A stretch of DNA of 64,000 nucleotides from Udeniomyces pyricola (GCA_039545295.1 BCIK01000015.1:186001-250000); one strand, 5' to 3'; counted from the stretch's first letter, positions 22,697 through 35,188 are shown. Notes: generated by a model from the sequence alone, not told the origin. Made by a program: numbers and translations.

Positions 22697-23315
22697 TGCC
22701 TGTCTTTCTCTGATTCTCTTCGCACATGTTCTCCACACGACGACTGTTAGACGGTTTCCTTTGCTTTGCCTCTTTTTCCTCTGCCTTGCATTTTCCTTTC
22801 TCGGCGTCTCTCTCAAAAAACGTTATATACAGCCTCAGAGCTTAGTTGTACTCTTTTCTTTCTTTTCTTTGGCCTCCTTGGGTCGTTTCCTCTCTGGGTC
22901 ATTTATCTTTTGTCGGGATCGCATCGTTTTCTCGGTCCTCCATTTGTATGCGGCATTTAAATCATATGACGATGTGCACTCTCTCATATATCCTCATGGG
23001 TGACTTATGCAAACAAAAAGGAAACAAAGGGGAAAAGTCTGATAGGCAATTTTTCGGTTCAAGAAAATAAACATAATCTCCTTGTCAGCATTAATCCAGT
23101 CGATCATGTATGCATCATGATGCATGATCGATGATCGCTCCGCTCCGAACTGACCAAACCGGTCAACTGTACTCATCGCGGTACTGAGCTGCAGCCATTT
23201 GCTAGTCATCATCACCTTGCCCATCATAACGCCCTTCATCTCCTGACACTCAAACTTTCCTTCTTGTGCAGATTTGTCCATCCGTACATCGTGATCGCTA
23301 GTCACGTCCCCCGAC
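22697..23315. other. Intergenic, permease to Nudix gene
   Basis: T-rich 3' flank of the permease, then the Nudix promoter. It contains a perfect 16-base palindrome, ATGCATCATGATGCAT, at 23110-23125. No gene seen. Confidence 0.5.
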
Positions 23316-24616
23316 ATGAACAGCTTTCGTCGGACATCCCATGTCTTTCCTCTTTCTTCTCCTCACCCACTAGTTTTCACGCAAGGTTCACTATCAACTA
23401 TACGCTCGCTCCTGCATGGCCGTTCGGACTCACCCTGCAGCCTCGAAAGGGATCCCAAGCTAGGCCCCCATCTACATCCACCCAGCGTTCCACTACAAGA
23501 AACTAAGAGGAGGACCAAGCGAGAAGCCGCTGTCCTCGTTGGATTATGTAATGTTGACGGCATGTTTGTTCTTGCAGTTTCCTCGAGAGGGTTGATCCTT
23601 GAAAAGCGACCCAGTCTGACGCATTGAAACTCCTTCATGAATCCTTTGCAGAGCGTCAGTTCTGCTGCAGGTTCGCTCCTCAAGACTTCGAGCACATGCT
23701 GGCGAGCTCGGATTTCCAGGGGGCAAGATCGATCTGGTAGCGTGCTCCTTCATTCGGCCCGACTTTCTCACTTCCTCACTCTGATCCTCTAAATGACTTA
23801 CTCCAATGGTTGTTTGCGTATCGACGCTTTTTTTTTTTGACGGGCTTATCATAGACTGATCACACGCCTTACGATGCTGCTCTCAGGGAGACTCGCGAAG
23901 AGCTAGGAATTCATCCGGAGCAGCTCGAGTACCTTGGCCAGCTCAATGAACCTCTTTTGGATGGAACGGGAAGATTGACAATCCATCCCTTCGTTGTAAG
24001 CATGGTTTGCCCGTCCTTGATGTAGCGTATACATTATCCTAGGATGGGTGCTCCAACGCTCTCCTGACGGCGGTTTTTTTTTTGTCTTGCATAGGCTTTT
24101 ATCCACCCCTATTCCCATAGTACCACCTTTCGTCCAGCTAAAGATCATTCACTTGGATCTACCCGGATCCCACATCCACCATTCACTCCCATTGCATCTA
24201 TTTCTTTATCAACGTTGTCTCTCCAGCCAAATGAAGTTCATTCCGTGCTCTCTGTGCCTTTCTCTCATCTCCTCGACCTTGACCATCGAAGACCTTCCGC
24301 TTTCCGCAGGGACGAAGCGCGGCGTTACTGGATCATCGACGTCGAAGATCTCCTCTTCCCCTCTTCAAAAGACGAGAACTACGGTGGACATGATCGATCT
24401 AAGAAGAGGACGACGCGACTGATGAGCGCGACGCATGAGGTTGACCTTGGCGAAGATGGTAGGACGGGAGAAGGAGGGGTAAGCCTTGAACTATGGGGAT
24501 TGTCAGGTTGGATCCTTAACCAGGTGTTGAAAGGCGAGTTTTCAACTCTTTCCATCAAATCTATGACTCATGAGGTCGGGATCGTCTCATGGGTGTATGA
24601 TGATCTGTCTACATAA
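23316..24616 (+). CDS. Nudix hydrolase, coenzyme A pyrophosphatase type (PCD1-like)
   Basis: Predicted 331 aa from four exons: 23316-23563, 23652-23736, 23855-23995 and 24095-24616. The N-terminal half has the TLSTLxxLL-like lead of this family (QGSLSTIRSLLHGR), then REAAVLVGLCNVDG. The second exon gives VLLQVRSSRLRAHAGELGFP, then GGKID, and the third completes the Nudix box with AALRETREELGI. The segment LRxHxGxxxFPGGxxD before the box is the signature of the CoA-pyrophosphatase subgroup, which cleaves CoA or oxidised CoA to phosphopantetheine and 3',5'-ADP, in yeast in peroxisomes. The last exon is long and less conserved (RYWIIDVEDLLFP, ELWGLSGWILNQVL). No clear C-terminal peroxisome signal was seen (it ends DDLST). 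Start 23316 is the first in-frame ATG that keeps exon phase. Confidence 0.85.
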
Positions 24617-25565
24617 TTTGAATACTTCCACTGACCGACGACTCTCTGGTTCATTCGACTCATCTGCACTTAGCACTGCTATTGCTTGATGCTCCTTCCT
24701 CATCCCCGCCGAGACCTCTGCCTTCACATGAAGACAAGCCTATTGGTCATTAACGATTGTCAGGTCTCACCATACACCATGGTCTGATCTGAACTTGAAC
24801 CGTCGTATGGATTTCGTCGTTGATAATCTATAGCAGACTGGTCGACTGATCGCCCGTGCTCGAATTCATATCGATATTTATCATACATGTATACCGCTCT
24901 AGATCTGGTCCAGGGATGCAGTGCGCTTAGTTTGTCGGTCCACTTATGTATACATATATATCATACGGCTAGCCTTGCTCATGTGTGACATCATGATGTA
25001 TGCCACGCACGCGCTACGGTCACACTAATCACTAGGGGAGATAATCGATCAAATCATGGGTCACGCCCTACTGCTACGTATACCTCGTCATGACTTTGAC
25101 TTTAGTAGTTGACAGGGGACCGCCCCAACCTTCCGTCATGGGGCAGTGCACCCCCCTTGCATTCAGCTGTACGTAGCACGCGCGTACGGTCGAGCACGGT
25201 GTAGCTCATAGAGCAAAGCGTCGACCAGATCCCAGACTTGTCTAGGCTCGTGACGCGTACGGATGGACGGGTCTAGAGGCTTACAAAGCGCCAGTTTTAA
25301 TCCATGTCCGGACGAGGTTTTCTCCCATCATGGAAACTGCTCACAAATATGTGTAAGTCTGTCAATTTGAATGCGTGATGTCATGCACAGTCCGTCATAA
25401 GATCAATGATATCATGCCAATCCTTCCGTGGTCAGGGGTTTTCTTCCGAACCTCTAGCTTTTTAGCCTGCGTCTTTTCCCTTTCCCTTTCATTCCCTGAC
25501 CTCCATCGGCCACACACATCCATCCTCCATCGCATACCATCTACTATTGACACTTCATCTTTACT
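24617..25565. promoter_or_regulatory. Intergenic / promoter of hydrophilin gene
   Basis: No gene seen. Stress-element-like AGGGG or CCCCT pentamers lie at 25034-25038, 25114-25118, 25153-25157 (reverse) and 25434-25438. Such pentamers are expected about twice by chance in this length, so they are only suggestive of stress control of the downstream gene. Confidence 0.3.
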
Positions 25566-26919
25566 ATGTCTACCCCGTACTCCTCCTCCAACACCGCCGG
25601 CACTCAGCACCCCGGTCGTGCGCAATTTCGATCTTGATTAATTGATTCGTGTTCGGACCGCGCTCGGTCTGGGTCCGGCATCGCTTGACGCTTGCCGGAC
25701 CCCTGTAACTATGATGTGACCTGATTGACGCTGACCATACTCCTCACTCCTGTGTGCTCCCTGATAGCTGCTCATGACTCAAACCTGGCCAACAAGCTTG
25801 ACCCCCGAGTCGATACCAATGCTGTCAATCACCAGCAGGTCCGTTTTACCAAGTCATGTCCATCTGAGGCCGATGGCTTTTGCAGCCGGAACGGCCTGCC
25901 CCGACATCCATCATCTCTCCTTGCAACCACCATCTCACGTCCGGCCACTGACCTCTCCTGTCAGCCCACTCTGACCTTTCAGAACCAGACTCGCGGCGGA
26001 CTCGCTCACCACGACCCAAACCATGTGCCCGGTCAAGAAAGTCATCTGACTCACCAGGATCAATACTCCCGTCAGGGCGGCCTCGCTGGGATCAGTGGCG
26101 GTGCAGGTGCGTTATCCTTTTGTACCTCCTGCCATAGCATCACATGCTCTCCCCTTCTTTCTTCTGTCCCCTTTGGTACCTTCATAGTCATGCGTCTTCG
26201 TCTTTGCTGTGAAGAACCATCGATGCTGACTATTGCTGCTCTATGTCGCCCTTCATTCGTTTTGAATTGCCGGGCTACCGTCCTGTCTTTGCACGCCGTA
26301 CCTGGACGCATGCCTCTTTCGGTTAGGCCTTCATGAAGGCGCTCATGGGCCGACCGATATTGGTCACGGCGGTGGCACCACGGGCGTAACAGGCACTGGT
26401 GCTAGAGGGTTTGCTAACCCTGGCGTCCAAGATCAACAATATGGCGGTTCGTAGACGATCTGTGTGGTCCCAGCTGCCGTCTAAATCTTGGAAGCCATCA
26501 CACGATGCTTACTTATCATCAAACTGCTCATATATATGCTGTGCCGATCGCCATTCGCAGGCTCTCATGCACCCCTTCTATCGTCCCAAGCTGCCCATTC
26601 GTCCTCTACTGTTCAACACCCATCTGTCGTCCCAGGCCAACACAACACAGCCACCACTACTACTACGACCACCCCCGGTCATTCCGTGGCGGCCGACTCT
26701 CACCACAAACCTACTATGATGGAAAAGGTCAAGGGCACCGTCGAGAGCACGATTGGCAAGGTCACCAAGAATCCAGAGAAAGTTGTCGAAGGCGAGCAAC
26801 TCAAGACGGGTCAGGCTCACCACCCTGCCACCTCTGTCGGCGGTACCGCTGCTGGGGGTCACGGAACTGTGGGATCGACTACTCATCAGCCCCATGGCGC
26901 GACTGGATCGACCTTCTAA
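25566..26919 (+). CDS. Glycine/histidine-rich hydrophilin-like stress protein
   Basis: Predicted 236 aa from five exons: 25566-25614, 25768-25838, 25983-26106, 26339-26446 and 26561-26919. It has no hydrophobic segment. It carries the motif DSNLANKLDPRVDT, which recurs in small hydrophilic fungal stress proteins, repeated Gly/His-rich stretches (GPTDIGHGGGTTGVTGTG), a Thr run, and a C-terminal amphipathic module KVKGTVESTIGKVTKNPEKV resembling CsbD/LEA-type helices (KxKGxxExxxGK). Such hydrophilins are usually induced by drying, salt or starvation and may protect membranes or proteins, but no enzyme activity is implied. Intron 3 uses an AAG acceptor. The gene model is supported by phase and by the uniform composition of all exons; the function is inferred only from composition. 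Confidence 0.75.
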
Positions 26920-28255
26920 GTTTTCACGAGCTCTCGCGTCGGATTTGATTTTTCCAATCGATGTTAGGCTCGCGCCCTTCTCGTGGCTTCCGTTTCTTTT
27001 CTGTCTGTCTGTCTGTCTGCCGCGTCTCTAGCCTCGTCACCCTGAATCCCATTTGTTTTCCGTATCTAGCACTGTAATGTAATTTTTGTGATGTAGCCAT
27101 ACACGCAGACTAGCTAGGTCTCGCCTCGGTTTCGTTTTAAGATCCATGATTGACCTCGAGTTTTTGTTTGGCTCGAGTTCATGCTACTCCAATCGCACCT
27201 ACGTTGTTACGTGTTGTTAAAGATTTCAGGCTCATCGTCACGAACGAGGTCGGGTTGCCAAGCTCCATGAGCGCCTCAAAATCGACTCTCTCAATAATAC
27301 CCCGATGTGCATGAAAGTCCCGACGTTTGATTCGATCTAGTTTCATAACTACTGTCTCGCGTACGTGAAGACTGGCAAATGAGGAATGGTATATCTCGCC
27401 TTCAACCCCCTTGATATGTAGCGTGTACATGTCTCTACCAAATGAAGGCAAAGGTCGGCCCTGATCGAATGTCAACATGCTGTCATCAATTGCATGTCAT
27501 GTCATGTGGCATTACGCCGAGTTGACAACGTGCCGAGTTGACAAGGTCGGCGACGGCGTGGAATCCGAAATATGCATCCGTCAGAGGACAGACGATTGTC
27601 GAATGATCCGGCGTACTACGGGAGGTCCTACGTCCGACGTACTGGCGCGCGCGCGCCGAGGCGCCGATCACAAGCCTCCACTCCACTCCAACGTTCCAAC
27701 GATCGTCGCGAGAGCTCCGCGAAGCCATCACACAGTGCGCGAACCAAAGTGCAAAGATGCTGTGGGGGTTATATTGTTTGTTGCGTTGTAGCCTCCGGGG
27801 AGGGACAGCAAACGTCAAACCACGTCGAAACGAATGTGATGATATTTTCTAGAGCATCAGTGTGTTTTTAACCCGATCTGTGTAGTATCCCGACGGCTAA
27901 AGTACTGTAGAGCGAATGGGGATCTGCAGACGGACCTAGGTATATAAACCTCTGCTAAGCTCTGAGCTGGGCGCGAGATGTGATCGATCGAACCGGTGAA
28001 AGTGATTGCTCGATTGGTCGGGCGTCCCCCGTTGGCCGTTCCCTTGATTAAGTCCCTCTCAATTACCTGCGACCACTTTCGTTCCTTTCAGATCAGTACG
28101 ATCAGTCGTCTGCTCCTGTTTTCCAGTGTCTCCCTCCTCCCCCTCCGGCTCCCCTTTATAGGCCACAATCTCCTGGCCCGCTTCTCTTCCCCCCCCCCCC
28201 AATTCATCCTGCAATCCTTGATTTCGAGTTCCATCCCAGCCCCTTTAACCGTAGC
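26920..28255. promoter_or_regulatory. Intergenic, hydrophilin to photoreceptor gene
   Basis: 3' flank of the hydrophilin gene, with a TCTG repeat at about 27001-27018, followed by the photoreceptor promoter. A 99-codon frame at 27179-27478 (minus) is protein-like in composition but unrecognised and without splice context, so it is not called. A CG-alternating tract lies near 27646-27656. A C run sits at 28191-28200. Confidence 0.4.
27941..27948 (+). promoter_or_regulatory. Possible TATA box of the RGS-LOV gene
   Basis: TATATAAA, 308 bases upstream of the 28256 start, followed by a pyrimidine-rich leader. This is a good match to the TATA consensus at a plausible distance for a long 5' leader, with no further support. 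Confidence 0.35.
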
Positions 28256-31200
28256 ATGAGCGTCGACCATAACAAAGGCTCGCTCACTCTCGACCCAGGT
28301 CTTTCCAATCCCAACGTGGGCCATTCTCACCCCATTCAACCCACGACCGCCTCTACTTCTCTCTCTTCGCCCTCGCCCTCGTCTTCAACCTGCAATCATC
28401 TCCACACGACCGGATCAATGAATGAGCCAATGAGCGAACCAAGTTGTCTTGCTGCCTCTCCACCCGCTGCGCTCTTGGCTACCGATCCAACTGGCCCGGG
28501 CGACAGCAAAGAACACGACGATACCAGCCGTCAGCCCCCCTCCCCTCTACTCCCTTCTCATCCACCGTCTTCTCAATCCTCACCCTCGCCTCAAGCCGCT
28601 CCTCATCACCGCCTCATCCCTCCAGGATCCCCGCCCCTGCTCGCTCGCTCTCCGCCCTCAAATTTGTCTGAACGAACCGATACGACCGCGTCTCACCCGT
28701 CGGTCTTCTCCCGAGCATCGTCTTCAACGGCCGCGTCGTCGCCTAGCATCTCCTCCTCGCTTTCGCCATCCGCCCAGGCCCGGCTCGCTCACCATTTTGG
28801 CCCGATCTCGCCTTCATCCTCTTCTTCACTCTCGCCCCCGGCCTCCTTTGCCTCGTCTTCTACCACCGGCGCTATCCGAGACTACTCCCAAGCATACCAA
28901 CATCACCAGCCGCGCTCCTTGTCGGGCCAATTCAAACAACCCCAGCACCACACGGCCGGGGTTCACCCGGCCTTCATCGCTTCCTCTTCCCTCCATCATC
29001 AGTCATTTCGTTTGCCTGCGACGTGCCCGGCTCCCTCATCATCCTCAGGCTCCTCACGCTCGAGCTCTGCCACGAGTACGCCAACCCAGGCGAGTGTCGC
29101 GAACCAACCGGCCTCGAGCCCGACTGGCTTGCCCGCTCCCAACTCGAACGCGAGTCTTCGAGGGGAAACCGCCGACCAGAGTCTGCAGCAACGACAACAA
29201 ATATCACCCGATCAGCCGTTGTCCCAACCGGATGAACAACCTTCTGCCCTTGGTGTTCGCGCCCAGACGGAACCTCCATCTTCCGGTCATGAGGTCGGCC
29301 CGTTGACTCATCGCATCGAGCAGCAGCAGCAGCCGCCATTCCAAGAGCATGAAGACCAGCAGCAGCCTCTACGTCCTCGAGCTCAGCTCAGTCATACCTA
29401 CTCGTACTCGTCTTCGAGTTATGGCGGTCCCATGTCACCGGGTAGTAGCCACGCCGGTCCACCAACGGCAACTTCATCCACTGGGATGTCCAAAGCGTAC
29501 TCAGCTCCTCGGACCCTGTCTTCGTTCGGCCCCTCTGGCGGAGCTAGCACAGGCGCTGGGGGAGGAAGCATGGGACTTCTTTCCCCAGCCATGTCAAGCT
29601 CATCCTCGTATGGCATGTCCTCTTCGCGTAACAACTCGCCTTCATCCTTTTGCCCAGGCTCCTTCTTTGGAGGCTACAACACGAGCACCCGATCCCGCGC
29701 GGATACGGCTGGCTCGACCACGGGAGCAAGCTCTCGCCCTACGTCTAGAGGAGAGGGTCAATCCATACCCTCCTCGCTGGTCATCCATGATCTCTCAACT
29801 CCTCTAGATCGGACTTTTAGCTACAACCCTACTCGACCGTTGCCTATCGTCACGACGTCCACGTCTGGCTCGGCTCACCATCGTCGCCCCCCACCTTTAG
29901 CGGCCTCGACGCATTCGACGACTGATAACCCCACGCCACTCACACCCCCTCGAGAAGAGCCCTCATCACCCCCGGACTCCAGCATTACCCCTCGAGTGAC
30001 CACGGACGATGCTTCTACACTACCCCCGGTTTCATCTTCCACCTTGCCTGCCCAAACGATTCCTCCCTCCCGCCCGTTGCCGTCAAACCAGGAAAAGGTG
30101 GAGCGAGTCGAGAGGCGGCCCCACGGCTTCGAGGTCTCCTCCTCGAGAAGCCCACCCAAGAGATTGGCGTACTTTGAATCAGACAACGGAGTTCGATCGT
30201 CAAGCAAGCCGCCCAAACGGGCGATGGATATCGCCAACTTTCCCGATCTCAACAAGGCGAACGGGTTTGCTGATGGAGACAAGACGAGCTGTGAGTGGTG
30301 TAATGGATCTATATCTACCTCTCTCCCCTTTCTCCTGTTTTTTTTTTCCACCCAGTTATTAGGGAGAGGCAAAACAAAGGAATCTTAGTCAAAGGAGATA
30401 AGAGGGGAACCGGGGACCGACATCACCTTGACATACCCTCACCGCTAGTCCACACCCTCTTCCGTGCTTTTTACTGATTTCGTCTTTCCACCTTTCCTTC
30501 AAAACCTCGTCCGACTAGTCCCCCGGTTCGATGTCAACCCTGATCTCGACATTTCCATCCGAAAGCTCGTCTCCAAGGACGTCCTGCGCGTCCTGCTTGA
30601 CGACCCGAGGGGAAGATATCGGTTCCAGGAGTACTTGGCGAGAGAGGGTCACCCCTCGAGTTTGGCGGCTCTTGCGTTCTATTCGGATTCGCTCGTCTAC
30701 AAAAAGTGAGTGCAGGAGCAGGATGTCGCCTGTTTGCGAACAAAGGGAGGAGCCGGACCAGGCGAGGCATAGTGGGATTCCCTCGCGCTTTTCAACCCGT
30801 AACCTTTTTCCGAGATTTCATACTCACCAGCTTCGCCCGATCTTTCTTTGCATTCAACTCACTCTCGCAGATATGTTCAAGAATTGGACGCTGTCGCCGT
30901 TGCTATGCATGATACGTTCCTCGGACCGTCTGCTCCGTATGCGTGGTCCGACCCGACGTCGGGCAATGACGCCTACCGTGTTGGACTCGCCGTTCACGTA
31001 CGATCCACGAGTCTGTCGAGTCCGTTTGATCGGGCTGCAGTGCATGCCCTGCAGGAGTTGTACGTGAGGGAGTTTGGAAGCTTTGTTAGAAGGAAAATTG
31101 TAAGGGGGTTTGCCTCAGCTTCGTTTGGGTTCGACAGCGAAGCCTTGCGCGTTGCCTTGCCCTTCGACTCCTCGCTTGCCTACTTGTCATATGGGCTAAC

Positions 31201-33626
31201 GTTTGACGTCTTCCTCACATCATCACCTTCGCGTATTGTTCTCGATATCCCTCTTTCTCCCTCCAGTCCGAACGAGCAAGAGTCAAGCTGGGAGCTTGCC
31301 CCTCCTTAGAAGAACGAGGCGATCTTGGCGATGTCTTGTGAGTGTGCTTCATGTGCACAAAGCATGTGGGATTTGGATGGTTCATTGCTGACCTCGAGCT
31401 GACCTTCCTGACTGCTTGACTACGATAAAACGAACAGTTGTTTGACAAACCCGAATCTGCCGGATCATCCCATCATCGTACATCCAATCACCTCCGCTTT
31501 TCATTCTTTCTTCCTTCATCGTCCTTCGCTTACCTCTGCGACTGTCATTCACTCTTTCCACAGATGTGTAGCGATGGCTTCTTGCGCCTGACTGAGTATC
31601 CCCGCGAGTCTTTGGTAGGGAGAAATTGCCGGTTCCTTCAGGGCCCAAGCACGAACGCCGACGCTGTCAGGAATCTCCGGATCGCGATCCGGGAGCAGCG
31701 CCCGTGCTGTGAGGTGAGTTTGAAAATCGGAAGATGATATTGACGACGAAAAGGGCAGAGGGTATGCGGCGGACCAAACGATTGGACAAGTGAAAACTTT
31801 GCTCATATTGATATCTGACTTTTTTTCCTTTTGGTATCTCATTCACCCCTTTCCCCTACTCCGATACTGTCAATCCCTGTAAAATGACCGATCTGATCAA
31901 TCAACCAGATCATCCTCAACTATACAAAGAGCGGACGGCCGTTCTGGAACTGTCTGTCTATGATTCCCCTCAAAGACGCTGCTGGCAAGCTTGAATACTA
32001 TATTGGAGGCCAAGTCGATATCTCGTTCGTTTTGTGTTTCCTCTTTTTTTTTTGCTGGACATGTGTTTCTTCTTGTATCTGAGAATTTATCAATATTCAA
32101 CATCGTTGGTAACGAATGTTTTGTTTTTTTTTGTCAACGCACTCACACGACCATAGTGGAGCGCTCGCGTCGAATCGAACACTCTCCTTCCTTGTGGGAG
32201 CGACTGAAGATCCTCAGGATGTTGAAGCATACGAAACAGCGTCCTCGGAGGGTCCTGCCGGAATGGAGTTTGCTCTTTCAGAGGAAGTCCTCTTAGCAGT
32301 GCGTCCCACTTTCAGTTTGGATGATGTCTTTTCCTCCTACTTTTTTCTCTCCTTCATTTTGCCCCTGGTTAGATCGCCCGACACAGATCGCTCACATCTT
32401 GTTTCCATATGCTGTCTCCATTTGTTTTGTCCCTTCATGTCCTATTTGTTAGGTTGAAGAAAAGACGTCGCATCCGCCAATCTTCCCTTCGCGTCATACC
32501 AACCTTCCCTCGCACCCTCAAACGTCCGCTGGTTTCGGCGGCCTCTACAGCAGCAACAGCAACTCGAGCATGAGTGGGAGTGCAGGGTTCAACAGCAACA
32601 ACTCCAGTACTAAGGGAAGCATCTTTGGAGTGCAGCCTAAGAAGGATAGCAACATGAACCCGGTGTTGGCCAAGATGCTTGGCCAGGATCAAGGAGAAGC
32701 TGCGGCGGGAGATGCGGACTTGGGTGGTGAACCGCAAAAGAGCGACAAGGCTGAGTCTCTGGACGAATCGTCCGTTGGGTCGGGTATGACAACTGGTCTT
32801 GAAACGAACATCACAGGCTGTGGAGGTGAGTGCCCTCCTCCCCCCCCCCCTTCTCTTTCGGTTTCCTGTCTTTGGCTTACACTTCATATGCACTTCTTGA
32901 CCATGGTTCCTTGCTGAACTTTCCCCTTCTTGGCCTCGGTCCATACTCCACGTCCTTTTTACTAGCGCCTTCCTCAACTTTCACTTGGCCGACCGAGCCC
33001 GACAAAACCGCCTTCACCGATGTCTACTCCAAACTACTTTTCGTCGACGCCGAGACTCAGACGATACTTCATGTTACTATCCCCCTACTCGACCAGCTGG
33101 GTTACCCAACCCAGACCGCAGCGGATCGGTTCTCGTCACCCTTGCTGCGTCAGAGGTGAGCATGCGTCATGATCTTCAGAGTACATTCGGCGTCATGAGG
33201 GACATAGTTGGCTGATTTGGATATTTGCTCTTTGTGCTCGCTCGTTTCGTTCCGCTCGGAAGGTTCTCCAAGCTTTTGATCATGAATACGACCTCGGAAA
33301 CGCTCTCTCTCGTCGCGGACATTGATAATGTCTTTGAGCAAGGATGTCCCCTTTCCATCTCAGCTGGTACGCCATCCATCATTATGCCTGTCGTCCATGC
33401 ATTTTCCGCCTTTCTCCTACAGCCGCACGCTTACTTTCCTGAACGTGATGAACTTTTGATTTCACATGATATAGGTCTCAAGCAATGCCTCAACCAAGGT
33501 CGAAAGATCGGCGAGCACAAGCGCAAAGAAGATGGGTTGAGGTTCAGCTTGGGCCTGCTTCATCTCACGCCGATGAAGGACGCCCAAGGCGTCGTCAAGA
33601 CCTATGCGATCGTCTTCGGCGACTGA
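28256..33626 (+). CDS. RGS-LOV-PAS blue-light photoreceptor
   Basis: Predicted 1262 aa from twelve exons: 28256-30290, 30519-30705, 30871-31099, 31267-31337, 31438-31477, 31564-31713, 31909-32024, 32157-32298, 32453-32825, 32966-33155, 33263-33366 and 33475-33626. Residues 1-680 are disordered Ser/Pro/Gln-rich. About 693-817 look like a diverged RGS domain, read from KLVSKDVLRVLLDDPRGRYR and ALQELYVREFGSFV. About 840-943 are a LOV domain: VFCLTNPNLPDHPI, SDGFLRLTEYPRESLVGRNC, RFLQG (photoactive Cys near 876), ILNYTKSGRPFWN and YYIGGQVDI, so the flavin-contacting Asn, Asn and Gln are all present. After a 170-residue Ser/Asn/Gly linker comes a second PAS-like domain (about 1118-1262), ending KTYAIVFGD. 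RGS-LOV proteins are described in fungi as light-driven membrane binders linked to G-protein signalling. Intron 10 has an AAG acceptor. Confidence 0.87.
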
Positions 33627-34403
33627 TAGGAAGCAGTCGGTTTCGTTCCTTAGCCACATACCAACCTAATCCTTATATCGCTTTTTTGTTGTTGTTTCTT
33701 TTTCTTCTTGACTTCGCGGGTCCAACCTTTTGACATACTTGATTTTATCTTTATCTTTACTTGGGTCTCTTGTGTTTCTTTCCTCTCTGAATCCGATCGT
33801 GTCATAACGTCGTCGGCTCTTGCATGTATATATCCGACGTCTCACCCCCCCCCTTTTTTTTTCGCTTCTTCGCATCCTTACCTCCACCTACATACCGCAT
33901 CTCGTCCGGATCCCATCTCGTTTCGATCCACCGATGACACACTCCATCCTGTTGCTATTTATTTTGTTTATTTTTTTTGCTTGCCTAGCCCTCTATCATA
34001 CACGTCCCATTACATATATATATCCATATTCCGTCGCATATATCTTCCCTCCCTCTCAATGTTCTCTCGCGATATATATTGCTACTCTGCTTTCCTTTCC
34101 TTCTTGCTGTTTTTTTTTTTCCGTCGTCTTCTTCTTCTTTCTCTGGCTCAAATATGATTGATCCCATCCGATACTTACTAGATCACCTCACTCGAACCTT
34201 TGCTGCTTTACATCTATCTTCTTCCCCTTCGGCTTCTTCTAGCTAATATATATACTTCTAGGGACTCATCATCATCATCATCATCACCACGTCTCCGCCT
34301 TCCTCATGAGTACTTGTTTGCATTGGTTTCTTGTTTGCTCTCTCTCTCGCGAAGTTTCTCCAAAGTCAATCCACAATTTTCCAATAGCAGTACTTCTTGT
34401 TTC

Positions 34404-34440
<37 letters not shown>

Positions 34441-35188
34441 GTTTTTTCTCTCTTCTCCTTGGGGCCTCTATTGCATACGTCAAGCTACAAACAGCTTTCT
34501 CAACGATCCTTTCATAGATAAGGAGTCGATATATATTGAATAGTAGTCTCATCTCACTCTGGCAATGATGACTCTTTAGCCAGTACTTAGCCAGTCAGTC
34601 AGTGGTCTGCCTTCCACTATACGAATACGTATATATAGCCTAGTGAATCAGGTCTTGCATGTATGCATGCATGCATGAATATATATATATATATATTTCG
34701 ATCTGACATTCCTTCTGGCTAGTCCCACGGCCGTATCCGACAAGTCGGGAAGCTCGAAGAGGTCCGACGCTCAACTCCAGATCATACACGTATAGTCTAG
34801 TACATATCGATGATGTCTCTTATAGAGTGGTTTCGTATGATGTCATTTCCGCTTGGATCTGGCCTGATGGCGGACATGATGCATGAAAGTTGGGGTTTTT
34901 TTTTTTCCTTTTATGAGAACGGTTCTCTTTTCCCCCGTCGACGACCCCCTTAGAATAGCGCGCAAGAATGACTTGGACGCTCTCTGATCGATCTGATATC
35001 AAAAAAAAAAAGAAACAAGAAATGCTTTCTTTACTCCCCCCCCTCTTTCCTCGCCCCCTCTCCTCCGACCCCCCCCCTCCTTTTCTTACCCACTCCCTAC
35101 TCCTAGCGATCAAGTTTACCACCGACGGACGGACAAGCGACCACCCCGATCCCACCCTGTTTCTTTCTTTCTTTTAGTTCCTTCCCCT
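33627..35188. other. Convergent intergenic, RGS-LOV / DRN1
   Basis: About 1.6 kb between two 3' ends, very pyrimidine-rich on the plus strand. It includes an uninterrupted T run at 34405-34439, an AT repeat at about 34678-34697, ATGC repeats just before it, and several TATATA blocks. Frames here are low-complexity Phe/Ser/Leu shadows. No gene seen. Confidence 0.5.
34405..34439. repeat. Poly-T run of about 35 bases
   Basis: Uninterrupted T tract in the convergent intergenic region. It could be the reverse of a retained poly-A tract or simple slippage; no flanking target-site duplication or retroelement coding sequence was recognised. Confidence 0.9.

Noticed and set aside
22214..22816. 200-codon minus-strand frame opposite the permease 3' exons.
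   Set aside because: It overlaps well-supported permease exons and crosses their introns; composition is a shadow of the permease codons.
27179..27478. 99-codon minus-strand frame between the hydrophilin and photoreceptor genes.
   Set aside because: Protein-like composition but no recognised family, no splice partners and no support for a promoter; too weak to call.
34405..34439. Poly-T as the tail of a retroposed element.
   Set aside because: No adjacent reverse-transcribed coding sequence or target-site duplication was recognised.
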